DNA of 64,000 nucleotides. Origin: JANNBN01 sp963763885. Lineage in GTDB: Bacteria > Actinomycetota > Acidimicrobiia > Acidimicrobiales > JANYDT01. The stretch covers positions 248,001 through 312,000 of the forward strand of contig CAVXQD010000002.1 of assembly GCA_963763885.1 (NCBI GenBank), written 5' to 3'. Each line of letters opens with the position of its first letter. Positions within the stretch are counted from its first letter, which is position 1. The notes beneath the pieces were generated by a model. The model saw only the letters and a list, made by a program, of their open reading frames with translations. It had not been told where the DNA came from and did not search any database. The position numbers and the translations under genes are program-made. Shown here piece by piece: positions 24,598 to 33,746 of this stretch.

Positions 24598-25515
24598 TCA
24601 GTGGCTCATCAGTTCCCGGTGAATGATGTCGGCCATCTCGGCAATGCGTTCAAACATGCCGAAATGTGATCTGCCCGGAAGGTCGAGCTTGCGTCCGTGC
24701 TTGAGACGTTCAGCGAGGATGGGGCCGTGGATGGCGAATACCGGGGCGGTATGTTCCGCAACGGCGAAGGTGGCTGGGACCGACAGCGTCTCAACGGCGT
24801 CCCATAAGTCCGTGAACGATCGACGAAAGAGTTCTGCTTCGTCGTTGGGGTCGCATTTCAAACGGACGGTTCCGTCGGCTTGTTCCGCAAAACCCCAGTA
24901 CACATATGAACTGACAAGGTCAGGGTCGCTGAGAGCGAAGGGCCCTTTGACGGCGAAATTGGAAGCGGCCGCTTCCCACGAATCGAAGACCGGTCGACGC
25001 TTCATTGCTGCGTTGGCCATGTGGTTGTCTTGGGCCACACGGTCCGGGCCGTTGGCGTCCGATGCCGGAAAGATCACCGGCTCATACAGAAAGAGGGAAC
25101 GGAAGGTTCCTGGGCGTCGCCGCTCCACCTCCAGGACGGCGAAGCCACCTTGGGAATGCCCTACCCCGTAGACGTCGTCTCGACCAAACAGTCCGAGGGC
25201 TCCCATGGCGATTTCTACGTCGTCGGCCACTCCGTCCCAACTGAGTGTTCCTACCGTCGGCCCGTTGCTATCGCCTTGCGCACGTTGGTCCATTCCGACA
25301 CATCGGAAACGTCCTGACAGTGCCCGGACCATCGGCACCCAGCAGTGACCGTGCAGGCCTGTTGCATGCGACAAGACCAGTACCGGGAGGTGATTGCTCT
25401 CGGGGGTGCCCCAATCGATCACCGATACGTCGACTCCCCGAGTTGAAGCCACCGAGAGGCGACGTTCCGGAATTCGCAGATGCTGGGGGAGGATGGCTTC
25501 GCGTGGCACAACCAT
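24598..25515 (-). CDS. Alpha/beta-fold hydrolase
   Basis: A 305-aa hydrolase. The oxyanion region is VLVLSHATGLHGHCWVPMV, the nucleophile elbow GVGHSQGGF (Ser) and the catalytic His GRSHFGMFE. The acid residue is less clear in FAIHGPILAE. The substrate is unknown; esterases and C-C hydrolases share this pattern. ATG 25515 is chosen; the frame is open to 25569 in the divergent intergenic region. Confidence 0.82.
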   Translation of the reverse strand: MVVPREAILPQHLRIPERRLSVASTRGVDVSVIDWGTPESNHLPVLVLSHATGLHGHCWVPMVRALSGRFRCVGMDQRAQGDSNGPTVGTLSWDGVADDVEIAMGALGLFGRDDVYGVGHSQGGFAVLEVERRRPGTFRSLFLYEPVIFPASDANGPDRVAQDNHMANAAMKRRPVFDSWEAAASNFAVKGPFALSDPDLVSSYVYWGFAEQADGTVRLKCDPNDEAELFRRSFTDLWDAVETLSVPATFAVAEHTAPVFAIHGPILAERLKHGRKLDLPGRSHFGMFERIAEMADIIHRELMSH

Positions 25516-25603
25516 TGATCGTAGAGGCGCCGCTGGGACTGCAAAAAGACAGCCTGTGTCACGAGGCAATCAGACCCGGCTTCTCTGGGTACGGTTGACA
25601 GCG

Positions 25604-26590
25604 ATGGCCGCTGCATCGCTCCCTCTCCCGCTAGTGACTGATCCAGACGAACCCGTCCTGGGACCGATGTTGAACTTGGACGGAGCACAGGTGCGCGTCG
25701 GCACGTGTTCGTGGGCGGACGCAACGCTGACAAAAGAGTCCGACTGGTATCCGCGGCGGTCCATGAAGGCTGCCGAACGCCTTGCGTACTACGCCTCACG
25801 TTTTAGCGTTGTGGAGGTTGACTCCACCTACTACTTCCCGCCAACTCCTGAACTGAGCCAAAGCTGGGTTGATCGTTCACCGGAAGGTTTTGTTTTCGAC
25901 GTGAAAGCGTGGAGCCTGCTGACCGGGCATCCCACGTTCCCGCACAGTTTGTTCCCTGACATGAACGACGCGATCAAGCCCGAATTCAGGGACAAGCGCA
26001 ACCTCTACGACAAGCACCTGGCTCCCGAGGCACGGGATGAATGTTGGGAGCGGTTCCGTCACGCGCTGGAGCCGCTCTACGTCGCCGGTCGACTTGGTGG
26101 CGTGCTGTTGCAGTACCCGGAATGGATGGGCCCCAAGGAATCCAGCCGTCGTCGCATCCGTGAAGCGGTTGAGTTGCTTCACCCGTACCCGTGCTTCATT
26201 GAGTTCCGCAACCGACGCTGGTTGGAGGGTGAGGAACGAGAACCCACGCTCGAGTTCTTGGAAGATCAGGGTCTCCCGTTCGTATGCGTGGATGAACCGC
26301 AAGGCTTCGAGTCTTCCGTTCCGCCCATCGTGGCTGCCACCAGCCCGCTCGCAATCATCCGATTCCACGGCCACAACGATGAGAACTGGACCAAGCGGGG
26401 GATCACAGCGGCAGAACGTTTTCGCTACAACTACTCCGACACCGAACTGCAGGAATGGTCTGCGCGCGTACGAAATCTAGCCAGCAACACAGATGAGGTG
26501 CACGTGCTGTTCAACAACTGCTGGCAGGACTATGCGGTGCGCAACGCCGCCACGATGCAAGACCTTCTCGGCGCGCCTACGGTTGACTGA
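25604..26590 (+). CDS. DUF72-domain protein (YecE-like)
   Basis: A 328-aa TIM-barrel protein of the DUF72/YecE family. Diagnostic segments: VRVGTCSWAD, FSVVEVDSTYYFPPTPELSQSWVDRSPEGFVFDVKAWSLLTGH, LQYPEWMGP, FIEFRNRRWL, FHGHNDENWTKRG and VLFNNCWQDYAVRNA. Biochemical function is unknown in the family. The start is ATG 25604; the TGA overlaps the ATG of the DNA ligase gene (TGATG). Confidence 0.88.
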   Translation: MAAASLPLPLVTDPDEPVLGPMLNLDGAQVRVGTCSWADATLTKESDWYPRRSMKAAERLAYYASRFSVVEVDSTYYFPPTPELSQSWVDRSPEGFVFDVKAWSLLTGHPTFPHSLFPDMNDAIKPEFRDKRNLYDKHLAPEARDECWERFRHALEPLYVAGRLGGVLLQYPEWMGPKESSRRRIREAVELLHPYPCFIEFRNRRWLEGEEREPTLEFLEDQGLPFVCVDEPQGFESSVPPIVAATSPLAIIRFHGHNDENWTKRGITAAERFRYNYSDTELQEWSARVRNLASNTDEVHVLFNNCWQDYAVRNAATMQDLLGAPTVD

Positions 26591-27717
26591 TGGCAAGCGC
26601 TCCCGCCTTCGAAAATCTCCCCGTGCGGCCGCCGCTTCTTCCGATGCTCGCCAAGCAGGAGGCGCTGCCAACGGGACCCGGTTGGATCTACGAACCCAAG
26701 TGGGACGGCTTCCGGTCAGTGGTGTTTCGTAGCGGCGACGAGATCATGCTGGGGAGCCGTAATGACAAGCCGCTCACCCGGTACTTCCCCGACGTGGCGC
26801 AGGCTCTTCTGCAAGTGCTCCCAGATCGATGCGTTGTGGACACGGAGATCGTCATCGTCGGTCCAGACGGCGTGTTGGACTTCGATGGCCTCCAACAGCG
26901 CATCCACCCGGCGGACTCGCGGGTGAAGATGCTTGCCGAAAAGACACCCGCAAGCATTGTGTTGTTCGACGTCTTGGCCATCGGCGACGACAACCTGCTT
27001 GCGATGCCGTTTGAGGACCGACGCCAGCGTCTCACCACCCTCTTGGTGGGCGAGCATCCGCTGGTGTTCATCACCCCGGCAACAACGGACTCTGCAGTGG
27101 CGGCGCGCTGGTTCGACGAATTCGAGGGTGCCGGCTGCGATGGGCTGATCGCAAAGCGTGCTGCCCTCCCGTACACACCCGACAAGCGTCTGATGGTGAA
27201 GGTGAAGCACCAACGAACAGCTGACTGTGTTGTTGCTGGCTTCCGTTGGCATAAGAACTCCACGGACGAGAAACCGTTGGTGGGTTCACTTCTGCTGGGC
27301 ATCTTCGACGCTGCAGGTCATCTCAACAACGTGGGCGTCACGGCGAGCTTCACTGACAAACGGCGGCGCGAACTTGTTGAAGAACTGCAGCCGTATATCG
27401 CCACCCAGGCAGACTTGGCACACCATCCGTGGGGCGAATGGATTCTTGCGGAGCAGGCAGCCGCGGCATCTGGCCAAAAACTCACCACTGGCGGGAGCCG
27501 TTGGTCTGTTGGCAAAGATCTGTCGTTTGTCCCGCTGCGTACAGAGCTGGTGTGCGAAGTTAAGTATGCGCACTTACAAGGTGACCGCATCCGGCATGCA
27601 GCCACATTTGGCAGGTGGCGTCCTGACCGCACCCCGAAGAGCTGTACCTATGACCAGCTGGAAACCGCTGAGCCCAACACCTTTGTCAACGTAATGCGTT
27701 CACCCACGCAGCAGTAG
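26590..27717 (+). CDS. ATP-dependent DNA ligase (LigC/LigD ligase-domain type)
   Basis: A 375-aa stand-alone ligase. The adenylation Lys37 is in EPKWDGFR, followed by GSRNDKPLTRYFPDV (motif Ia region), CVVDTEIVIVG (motif III) and GLIAKRAALPY (motif IV), and KVKHQRTADCVV (motif V). The C-terminal OB fold runs from SLLLGIFDAAGHLNNVGV. Similar actinobacterial enzymes act in repair beside LigD. No Ku, polymerase or nuclease domain gene is present here. Coupled by overlap to the DUF72 gene. Confidence 0.9.
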   Translation: MASAPAFENLPVRPPLLPMLAKQEALPTGPGWIYEPKWDGFRSVVFRSGDEIMLGSRNDKPLTRYFPDVAQALLQVLPDRCVVDTEIVIVGPDGVLDFDGLQQRIHPADSRVKMLAEKTPASIVLFDVLAIGDDNLLAMPFEDRRQRLTTLLVGEHPLVFITPATTDSAVAARWFDEFEGAGCDGLIAKRAALPYTPDKRLMVKVKHQRTADCVVAGFRWHKNSTDEKPLVGSLLLGIFDAAGHLNNVGVTASFTDKRRRELVEELQPYIATQADLAHHPWGEWILAEQAAAASGQKLTTGGSRWSVGKDLSFVPLRTELVCEVKYAHLQGDRIRHAATFGRWRPDRTPKSCTYDQLETAEPNTFVNVMRSPTQQ

Positions 27718-27726
27718 GAAGTGCAG

Positions 27727-29238
27727 TTACCGGGCGGACGTGCCATCGTGCAGCCACTGTTCTTCCAGTTTGCCCAACTGCGTTGCTGGCGGTCCATCGA
27801 CCCACGGCCAAAGTTCATCTGAAATGGCACGCCAGTTGGCGGTCCCTTCTAACCCTGCGAGAACCGCGTTGAGACCCCACTGGATTCTGTTCAACACAAC
27901 GAATGCCGGTGGCAGGTTGAACCACTTCATCTTTTCGGTGTGTTCGCCGTTGGGGTCGAAGGTTCGCTTCAGCGCTTCACGTGCATACTCAGACGTATAC
28001 GTGAACGGCCGGTGTTCCATCACCGGGTGGTAGAAGTAGCCGAAGTAGTCCATCAGCTCGTCTGTTGTGAACGGCGCGCCGTGCACCAAGAGGCCGGCGT
28101 CTTCAACTGCAGTGCGATACGCAGCGGGATTGGGTTGGGTCACCTGGTAACGAATCATGGTCCAGAAGGTGTTCATCTCTTCTGTGGTGAACTCCTTCAC
28201 CAAACCGAAGTCTAAGAACACAACTCGAACGCCCAGCGGACCGCCGAGCTCGAACAGGTAGTTCCCAGGGTGCGGATCACCGTTGAACAGATGATGGCGA
28301 TTGAAGCTGCGGAACACGAATCGGTAGATGGTTTCCGCTGCGAGATTGCGTTGGTCCTGAGTCCAAGACGCGGTCTGATCGAACCGGATGCCGGTGCTCA
28401 GCTCTGTGGTGAGCACCCGACCAGTGGAGAACTGGTCGATGACGGCCGGCACCACGATTGTTGGATGGCCCGCATAAAGCTGGTGGAATCGACGTTGACG
28501 GGTCGCCTCCAGCTCGTAGTCCAACTCCTCAGAAACCCGGGCCTTCAGCTCCGTGACGAACGGGCCAATGTCCAGTCCTTTGAACACCAGCCCCAGCATC
28601 TGCGTAAGCAGCGCGGTGTTGGAAAGGTCTGCCGATATGGCTTTCTCGACTCCGGGATACTGCACTTTCACTGCGACGCGACGACCGTCGTGCAGTGTTG
28701 CCGCGTGAACCTGGCCAATGGAGGCGGACGCCAGCGGCACGGGATCCCACGACGCGAACAACTTGTTGGGGTGCGCGCCCAGTTCTGCCTCGATGACCCC
28801 CGCCGCAAGCTCGGCGCTCATTGGGGGTGCGTCGCTTTGCAGTGTGGCCAACTGAGCTCTCATGTGCTCTGGGAAGCCCTCGTTGACGAAGCTGGCCATT
28901 TGGCCCAATTTCATCAACACACCCTTCATGTTGCCGAGAGCTTGGGTTACCTGTTCCGCCGACTTCAGCTCGTAGGCCTTGTCCAAGTGGACCTTCTTCT
29001 CGTCCGAGGCCAGGGAGCGGCGGACTTGGTGCACCGCGTAACCAGCGCCGGTCTCTGCGCCCACACGAACCAACTCAGCGGTCCGTGTGGCGCGGTGGGT
29101 GTTGGCCATCGCCCCAACTGCACCAGGCCCGCCTCGGCGGAATAGTCGACCCGTAGACACCCAGCGACCAATGGCCGCGGCAATGACAGCTGTCGCCAAT
29201 GCTTGGATCTGTCGGGTTGAAGGAGTGGGGACTTCCAT
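27727..29238 (-). CDS. ABC1/UbiB-family atypical kinase
   Basis: A 503-aa protein of the AarF/ABC1/UbiB group. Hallmarks: NMKGVLMKLGQMASFV (KxGQ motif), ASIGQVHAATLHDGRRVAVKVQYPG (A-rich loop and Lys), HLFNGDPHPGNYLF and VVFLDFGLVKEF. Known members are atypical kinases or ATPases needed for quinone or lipid metabolism. The N-terminus carries a weak hydrophobic stretch (ALATAVIAAAIGRWVS). It converges with the DNA ligase gene, leaving 9 bp between. Confidence 0.9.
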   Translation of the reverse strand: MEVPTPSTRQIQALATAVIAAAIGRWVSTGRLFRRGGPGAVGAMANTHRATRTAELVRVGAETGAGYAVHQVRRSLASDEKKVHLDKAYELKSAEQVTQALGNMKGVLMKLGQMASFVNEGFPEHMRAQLATLQSDAPPMSAELAAGVIEAELGAHPNKLFASWDPVPLASASIGQVHAATLHDGRRVAVKVQYPGVEKAISADLSNTALLTQMLGLVFKGLDIGPFVTELKARVSEELDYELEATRQRRFHQLYAGHPTIVVPAVIDQFSTGRVLTTELSTGIRFDQTASWTQDQRNLAAETIYRFVFRSFNRHHLFNGDPHPGNYLFELGGPLGVRVVFLDFGLVKEFTTEEMNTFWTMIRYQVTQPNPAAYRTAVEDAGLLVHGAPFTTDELMDYFGYFYHPVMEHRPFTYTSEYAREALKRTFDPNGEHTEKMKWFNLPPAFVVLNRIQWGLNAVLAGLEGTANWRAISDELWPWVDGPPATQLGKLEEQWLHDGTSAR

Positions 29239-29270
29239 TTGCCGCCTGGCGTCGAAAAACGTTGTAGGGG

Positions 29271-30167
29271 TTAGGCCTGGAAGGCCTTCATCAGCGCGCT
29301 GAGCTCATCTCCGGGGCCACGCGGGATTGTGTAACCCTCGGGGTTACGGATCTGCTCGAAGTGATCTCGCACATCCTCGAGCGACAGCTCTGGATTGAAG
29401 TACCCCTCGGTCATACCGATGAAGAACCGAGCAACGCGGCCCCCGGCTGCGGAGAAGATTTCGCCGCTGACTGGGCAGTCTTCGTGTGCAAGCCAGGCAA
29501 CGACCGGGGAAACCAGCTTGGGATCCAGCTTCTCGGCTGCAGCCCCGAGGAGGTCCTCGGTCATACGTGTGCGTGCGATAGGTGCAAGGGCGTTGACCTT
29601 GATGTTGTATTTGGCGCCCTCTGCAGCCAGAACCCGGCTGAACCCGACGAGGCCCATCTTCGCGGCGCCGTAGTTGGCCTGCCCGAAGTTGCCGAGGATG
29701 CCCGAGTTAGACGAGGTGTTGATGACGCGCCCGTAACCCTGCTCCCGCAGCGTTGGCCATACGGCGCGGGTGACGTTGAAGGCGCCCTTCAAGTGGACAT
29801 CGAGGACAGCATCGACCATGTCGGGGGTCATGTTGTGGAACGTCTTGTCCCGGAGGATTCCCGCGTTGTTGATGACGATGTCTACCCGGCCGTAAGCGTC
29901 GAGAGCTGTCTGAATGATTCCCTGTCCGCCTTCAGGCGTGGAAACGGAATGGGCATCTGCGACTGCAACACCGCCAGCGTCGGTGATCTCTTTCACAACC
30001 TTTGCCGCCGGACCGTCTGAGGCGCCGCTCCCATCGATCGATCCGCCAAGGTCGTTGATCACGATCTGAGCTCCACGCGATGCCAAAAGCAATGCGTGCT
30101 CTCGGCCGAGGCCACCGCCGGCTCCGGTGATGACAGCAACGCGGTTTTCGAACGACAGCTGGGACAC
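29271..30167 (-). CDS. SDR-family (3R)-hydroxyacyl-CoA dehydrogenase-like oxidoreductase
   Basis: A 298-aa SDR. Motifs: VITGAGGGLGREHALLLASRGAQIVINDLGG (typical of the peroxisomal MFE-2/HSD17B4 branch), INNAGILRDKTFHNM, NTSSNSG and NYGAAKMGLVGFSR (catalytic Tyr/Lys), with C-terminal ARFFIGMTEGYFNPELSLEDV. It probably oxidises a 3-hydroxyacyl-CoA in beta-oxidation; this is inferred from the branch. GTG 30167 is chosen because caggag lies five bases upstream; the frame is open to 30242. Confidence 0.87.
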   Translation of the reverse strand: MSQLSFENRVAVITGAGGGLGREHALLLASRGAQIVINDLGGSIDGSGASDGPAAKVVKEITDAGGVAVADAHSVSTPEGGQGIIQTALDAYGRVDIVINNAGILRDKTFHNMTPDMVDAVLDVHLKGAFNVTRAVWPTLREQGYGRVINTSSNSGILGNFGQANYGAAKMGLVGFSRVLAAEGAKYNIKVNALAPIARTRMTEDLLGAAAEKLDPKLVSPVVAWLAHEDCPVSGEIFSAAGGRVARFFIGMTEGYFNPELSLEDVRDHFEQIRNPEGYTIPRGPGDELSALMKAFQA

Positions 30168-30316
30168 AAGGACTCCTGAGGGTGATCTCGGTGAGGGAAC
30201 ACGAAACACTACGTGGCGGGCGGCCCCATCACGAAAGCGCATCTGCGGGTGAGGGTCGGTTCATCGCCCTCCGGGTCCTTAAGCGGGCTCGGAGGGAGTC
30301 CGATATCCACCCTCAG

Positions 30317-31117
30317 ATGGCCTCAGTTGAACCTCTTGTGTCGGAACGCGCCCCGGTTGGGACGCCAGCTCCGTCCGGCGCGCTGTTCGACCAGCGACAA
30401 ATCACCGCTGCAGATCTGTTCGTAGTCATCCCGATGTACAACGAGGCCCAGCGGATCGGCGCCACCCTGAAGTTGCTTGCCGAGTCACCGTTGAATCGTG
30501 CCGATGTCCAGATTCTGTTCGTCGACGACGGGTCATCCGATGGAACTGCGGAAGCTGTGGTTCAGTTCGCTCAGGGTCTTGGTTTTGCTCGGCCGATTGA
30601 AGTTTCCCTTGACCGCCAGAACCGCGGAAAAGGGGCAGCGGTGCGTCGAGGGATGCTCCTCGCGTCTGAACGCAACCCGCGCCATGTTGCGTTCCTGGAT
30701 GCTGACCTGTCGCTTGATCCGGCCGTCCTGGACGCAGCGGTTACGAGTTTGGTTGAGGCACGAGCCTCCGTCATTGTTGGCAACCGGGTGGTGGAACGAG
30801 CGCAGCAGCCACCGGTCCGCCGTGCTGTCAGCCTTGCGTTCAAGCAGTTGACGGGTTGGATTGCTCCGACCGGGGTCGCTGACACTCAATGTGCATGCAA
30901 AGTGTTCACCCGCGATGCAGTGCAGCAGATCTTTGAGCCGTTGCAGACCAATGGCTTTGCGTTCGATGTCGAGGTGTTGTTGCGGGCGCGTCGTGCGCGT
31001 CTTGCGGTTGTGGAAATGGACGTGCAGTGGCGCCACACCCAAGGGTCCCGCGTGAACCCGGCCGTCGAGGCGTTCCGTATGACTCGAGACGTCTTGCGAA
31101 TCCGCCGCCTCCTCTGA
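30317..31117 (+). CDS. Family 2 glycosyltransferase (dolichyl-phosphate sugar synthase-like)
   Basis: A 266-aa GT-A glycosyltransferase. Motifs: LFVVIPMYNEAQRIGATL, ILFVDDGSSDGTAE (DDG), RGKGAAVRRGML, AFLDADLSLDP (DxD) and DTQCACKVFTRDAVQQIF, matching dolichyl-phosphate beta-glucosyltransferase-like proteins. It would transfer a sugar from a nucleotide donor to a polyprenyl phosphate. No membrane segments are seen. ATG 30317 has no obvious ribosome-binding site; the frame is open upstream to 30182 in the divergent promoter region. Confidence 0.86.
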   Translation: MASVEPLVSERAPVGTPAPSGALFDQRQITAADLFVVIPMYNEAQRIGATLKLLAESPLNRADVQILFVDDGSSDGTAEAVVQFAQGLGFARPIEVSLDRQNRGKGAAVRRGMLLASERNPRHVAFLDADLSLDPAVLDAAVTSLVEARASVIVGNRVVERAQQPPVRRAVSLAFKQLTGWIAPTGVADTQCACKVFTRDAVQQIFEPLQTNGFAFDVEVLLRARRARLAVVEMDVQWRHTQGSRVNPAVEAFRMTRDVLRIRRLL

Positions 31118-31175
31118 CGGGCTGTTCCCCGGGCTACAGCACCACCGGAGCAACGCACCGTGGCAGAGTTACGTC

Positions 31176-32318
31176 GTGGATCTCGAACGGAGCACGAGGT
31201 CTGGTGCCGCTGAACACGACCCCTTTCTTGAGCTCCTTCGCAACGTGTCGGTGCTGCGCGTTGTTCTGTTGCATCTGGTGCTGCGCCCGCCCCTGATGTA
31301 CCTGCCGTGGATCCAGTGGATCTACCCGGGAATGCCTGAGATCTTCTTCGTTTCTGGTGCCCTGGCTGCCGTTTCGACCAGTCGGAGGGGTGCGTCGCAG
31401 GTGGTGCTGCGTCGTTCGCGTCGGGTCTTGCTTCCGTATTACGTCTATGCCGTTGTTGCCGTTGGGGCGATGTGGGTCACGGACCAGCGTTCGTCGCTAC
31501 CTGGGGCAACGCTCACGGTCCGCAACTTGGTTTCGTTTGTGGTTCCACTCGCCCAACCCACTGGGTCCGGGACGCGGGCAATCTTGTGGAGCCATTTGTG
31601 GTTCGTCACGGTTTTTCTCTGGTTGGTGTTGCTGACCCCGTTGCTCTTACGTGCTGCGACTCGACTTGGCGCTTGGTTGCTGGTGCTGCCGCTGTTCACG
31701 GTCGGCGTTGCAGTGTTCGGACGTCAGAGGATGCATTGGGACGTGCCATCCGAAGTTGGTCTCGTTGGGCAGTTCGGCACGTACTTTGTTCTTGGTTTGC
31801 TTTCAGCGAAGGGAGGCGGCCGAGTGGTGAGGAGCGCAAAGCGGTTCTCCGCTTCGTCTGGATGGTTGGCGGTGGCCTCTCTTTGCGGTGCGGCCGGAGT
31901 GCTGGTGGGAATCGTGATCGAACCGATCGCTCGCAAACGCCCGCCAGAGCTGTACAGCAGCAGGACCGCGTACCTGCTGATCGGGCTCGCATGGCTTGCG
32001 CTTGCGCTCGCATTCCATCAGCCCCTTGCGGAATGGACCCGGCGCCATCCCAGCCGTTGGCTTCAAGCATGCACACAACGAACATTCACGCTGTATCTGT
32101 GGGGCCTCCCAGCTGACTCCATCGGCGTCGCCGTGGCCAAGCGATTTCTGCCCAATCGGTGGGTGGCGATTCCTGTGTATGTCACCGTTTCGCTGGCAGC
32201 GCTCTGCGTAGGCGTGCTTGTGTTCGGTTGGGTGGAAGATGTGAGCGCCGGACGCCGAGCGCGGCTGATTCCGCTCATTCGACGGGAACCAAACACCGGT
32301 ACGGGGACGTCTGACTGA
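31176..32318 (+). CDS. Acyltransferase 3-family membrane protein
   Basis: A 380-aa multi-span protein. The N-terminal VSVLRVVLLHLVLRPPLMYLPW and WIYPGMPEIFFVSGALAAVS fit the acyltransferase-3/OafA pattern, where PEIFFVSG replaces the more common FFVLSG. About ten membrane segments follow. The family moves acyl groups onto extracytoplasmic sugars or lipids. The start is GTG 31176. A loop (about residues 212-225, AKGGGRVVRSAKRF) contains 15 bases identical to the end of the dispersed repeat. It follows the glycosyltransferase, so envelope glycan modification is plausible. Confidence 0.8.
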   Translation: MDLERSTRSGAAEHDPFLELLRNVSVLRVVLLHLVLRPPLMYLPWIQWIYPGMPEIFFVSGALAAVSTSRRGASQVVLRRSRRVLLPYYVYAVVAVGAMWVTDQRSSLPGATLTVRNLVSFVVPLAQPTGSGTRAILWSHLWFVTVFLWLVLLTPLLLRAATRLGAWLLVLPLFTVGVAVFGRQRMHWDVPSEVGLVGQFGTYFVLGLLSAKGGGRVVRSAKRFSASSGWLAVASLCGAAGVLVGIVIEPIARKRPPELYSSRTAYLLIGLAWLALALAFHQPLAEWTRRHPSRWLQACTQRTFTLYLWGLPADSIGVAVAKRFLPNRWVAIPVYVTVSLAALCVGVLVFGWVEDVSAGRRARLIPLIRREPNTGTGTSD

Positions 32319-32378
32319 ACGCGTCGTCATGGTGGCGACCGTCAGTGAACACTTTTCACCCGTCCGTGTGGAGCACTG

Positions 32379-33722
32379 ATGAAAACCCTAAAGGTAGGGT
32401 GCCTGATGATCAGTTTTTCGGACCTCTTGGACGATCGGCGACATCGTTCTGTCGGTCGTCTTGCCCGACAGTTCGCTGCCGCTGCGCTTGCAACGCTGAC
32501 GTGTTTCGGGGCGCTTGTCCCCGCTGCATCGGCAGCGCCTGCTGTGCCGCGTTTTCTGCCTGCGAAGGTTCCAGCGGGGTACTCCTACTCGGACTTCATC
32601 GACCGGACCACGCCCTCGTCGACCATTCGTTACATCCGCTACCTGCGTAACGGGGCGAACACTGCGGCAGCAGTGATTCTTGCTGAACCTTCGCAGAAGG
32701 CAGATTGGGATTCCTTCGCCAAAGTGCTCAAAACGGCGGGATACAAGGCAACCAAGGTCAAGACGCTGGTGGCGTACACCTCGTCAATCGACGGTGTCCG
32801 TTCGTATTACTGGTTCGACAAGAATCGTATTCTCACGTCGCGTTCCGTCAACATGCCGTTGGCAGCGCACACAGCGATGAACGCAAGCGTTGTTGTTACC
32901 AAGCTTCCTGACGCCTCGTTCGGTTTGAAGAAGGAACCCGCCGGGTTCGGAACTGTTTACGCCGGGTCAACCTCCGCCTTGATTGGCAGCTACTCGCGGA
33001 TCTACTGGGCCGATGCGCAGGACAACGAGATCACGTTGGACGTGTCCTCTGTCGATCGTCGTGCGTTCGAAGTTTACCTGCTCTCCCCATTCGTCACGTA
33101 TGGCACCACAACCGTAAAAGGTAAGCCTGCGTACGTTATTGAAGAAGACAGCTATACCGAGGTGTGGTGGGAGGAACAGCCTGGCCTGTTGGTTGAACTT
33201 TCCGCCGACGACCTCACCGCTGCCGCTTTGGTGGAAATGGCCGACAGCTTGGCCCCAACAGACGAGGGCGCGTGGCAGGCATTTGTGAACACACCAACAG
33301 CAACGGGAAGCTCTTCAGGTAGCAGCCTTGGTGGAGGGTCGGAAACCATCGTCGGTGCTGGCATGGCGGACGGCATTCCTTGGACCGCCAAAGTTGGTGC
33401 AAACGCAAGTTGCTTGGTCTTTACCATCTCCAACCAGCCGGCTCAGGCATGCATCAAAGCGCCGAACTCCTTCGGCTGGAACACCATCTCTGTTGACGGC
33501 AAAACGTTTGCAGTGGGTGTCACTGCAGCCAACGTGGCAACAGTGGTTGCCAAGTCTTCTGCAGGCGTGGAACTTGCCCGCACTCCAGTTGGCGCTGTTT
33601 CAAACCAGCCCGTGCTGCGGTTGTTTGTGATGGTGTTGCCTCCCGGTACAACCGGAGCCCTGGTCTCTGGCCTCGATGCAGCAGGAGCTGAGGCGTTCCC
33701 AGCAATCGCCGCCGGCGCATAG
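32379..33722 (+). CDS. Secreted protein of unknown function
   Basis: A 447-aa exported protein. ATG 32379 has ggag five bases upstream; a second in-frame Met is at residue 10. The signal peptide is long (FAAAALATLTCFGALVPAASA, cut after about residue 52). The mature part has an N-terminal domain to about 300 (VPAGYSYSDFIDRTTPSSTI onward), a Ser/Gly linker (GSSSGSSLGGGSETIVG) and a C-terminal beta-rich domain. No catalytic motif is seen. Both domains look like extracellular beta folds. It converges with the acyl-CoA dehydrogenase gene. Confidence 0.8.
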   Translation: MKTLKVGCLMISFSDLLDDRRHRSVGRLARQFAAAALATLTCFGALVPAASAAPAVPRFLPAKVPAGYSYSDFIDRTTPSSTIRYIRYLRNGANTAAAVILAEPSQKADWDSFAKVLKTAGYKATKVKTLVAYTSSIDGVRSYYWFDKNRILTSRSVNMPLAAHTAMNASVVVTKLPDASFGLKKEPAGFGTVYAGSTSALIGSYSRIYWADAQDNEITLDVSSVDRRAFEVYLLSPFVTYGTTTVKGKPAYVIEEDSYTEVWWEEQPGLLVELSADDLTAAALVEMADSLAPTDEGAWQAFVNTPTATGSSSGSSLGGGSETIVGAGMADGIPWTAKVGANASCLVFTISNQPAQACIKAPNSFGWNTISVDGKTFAVGVTAANVATVVAKSSAGVELARTPVGAVSNQPVLRLFVMVLPPGTTGALVSGLDAAGAEAFPAIAAGA

Positions 33723-33746
33723 GGCGCACTTTCAGCTCCGACGGGT

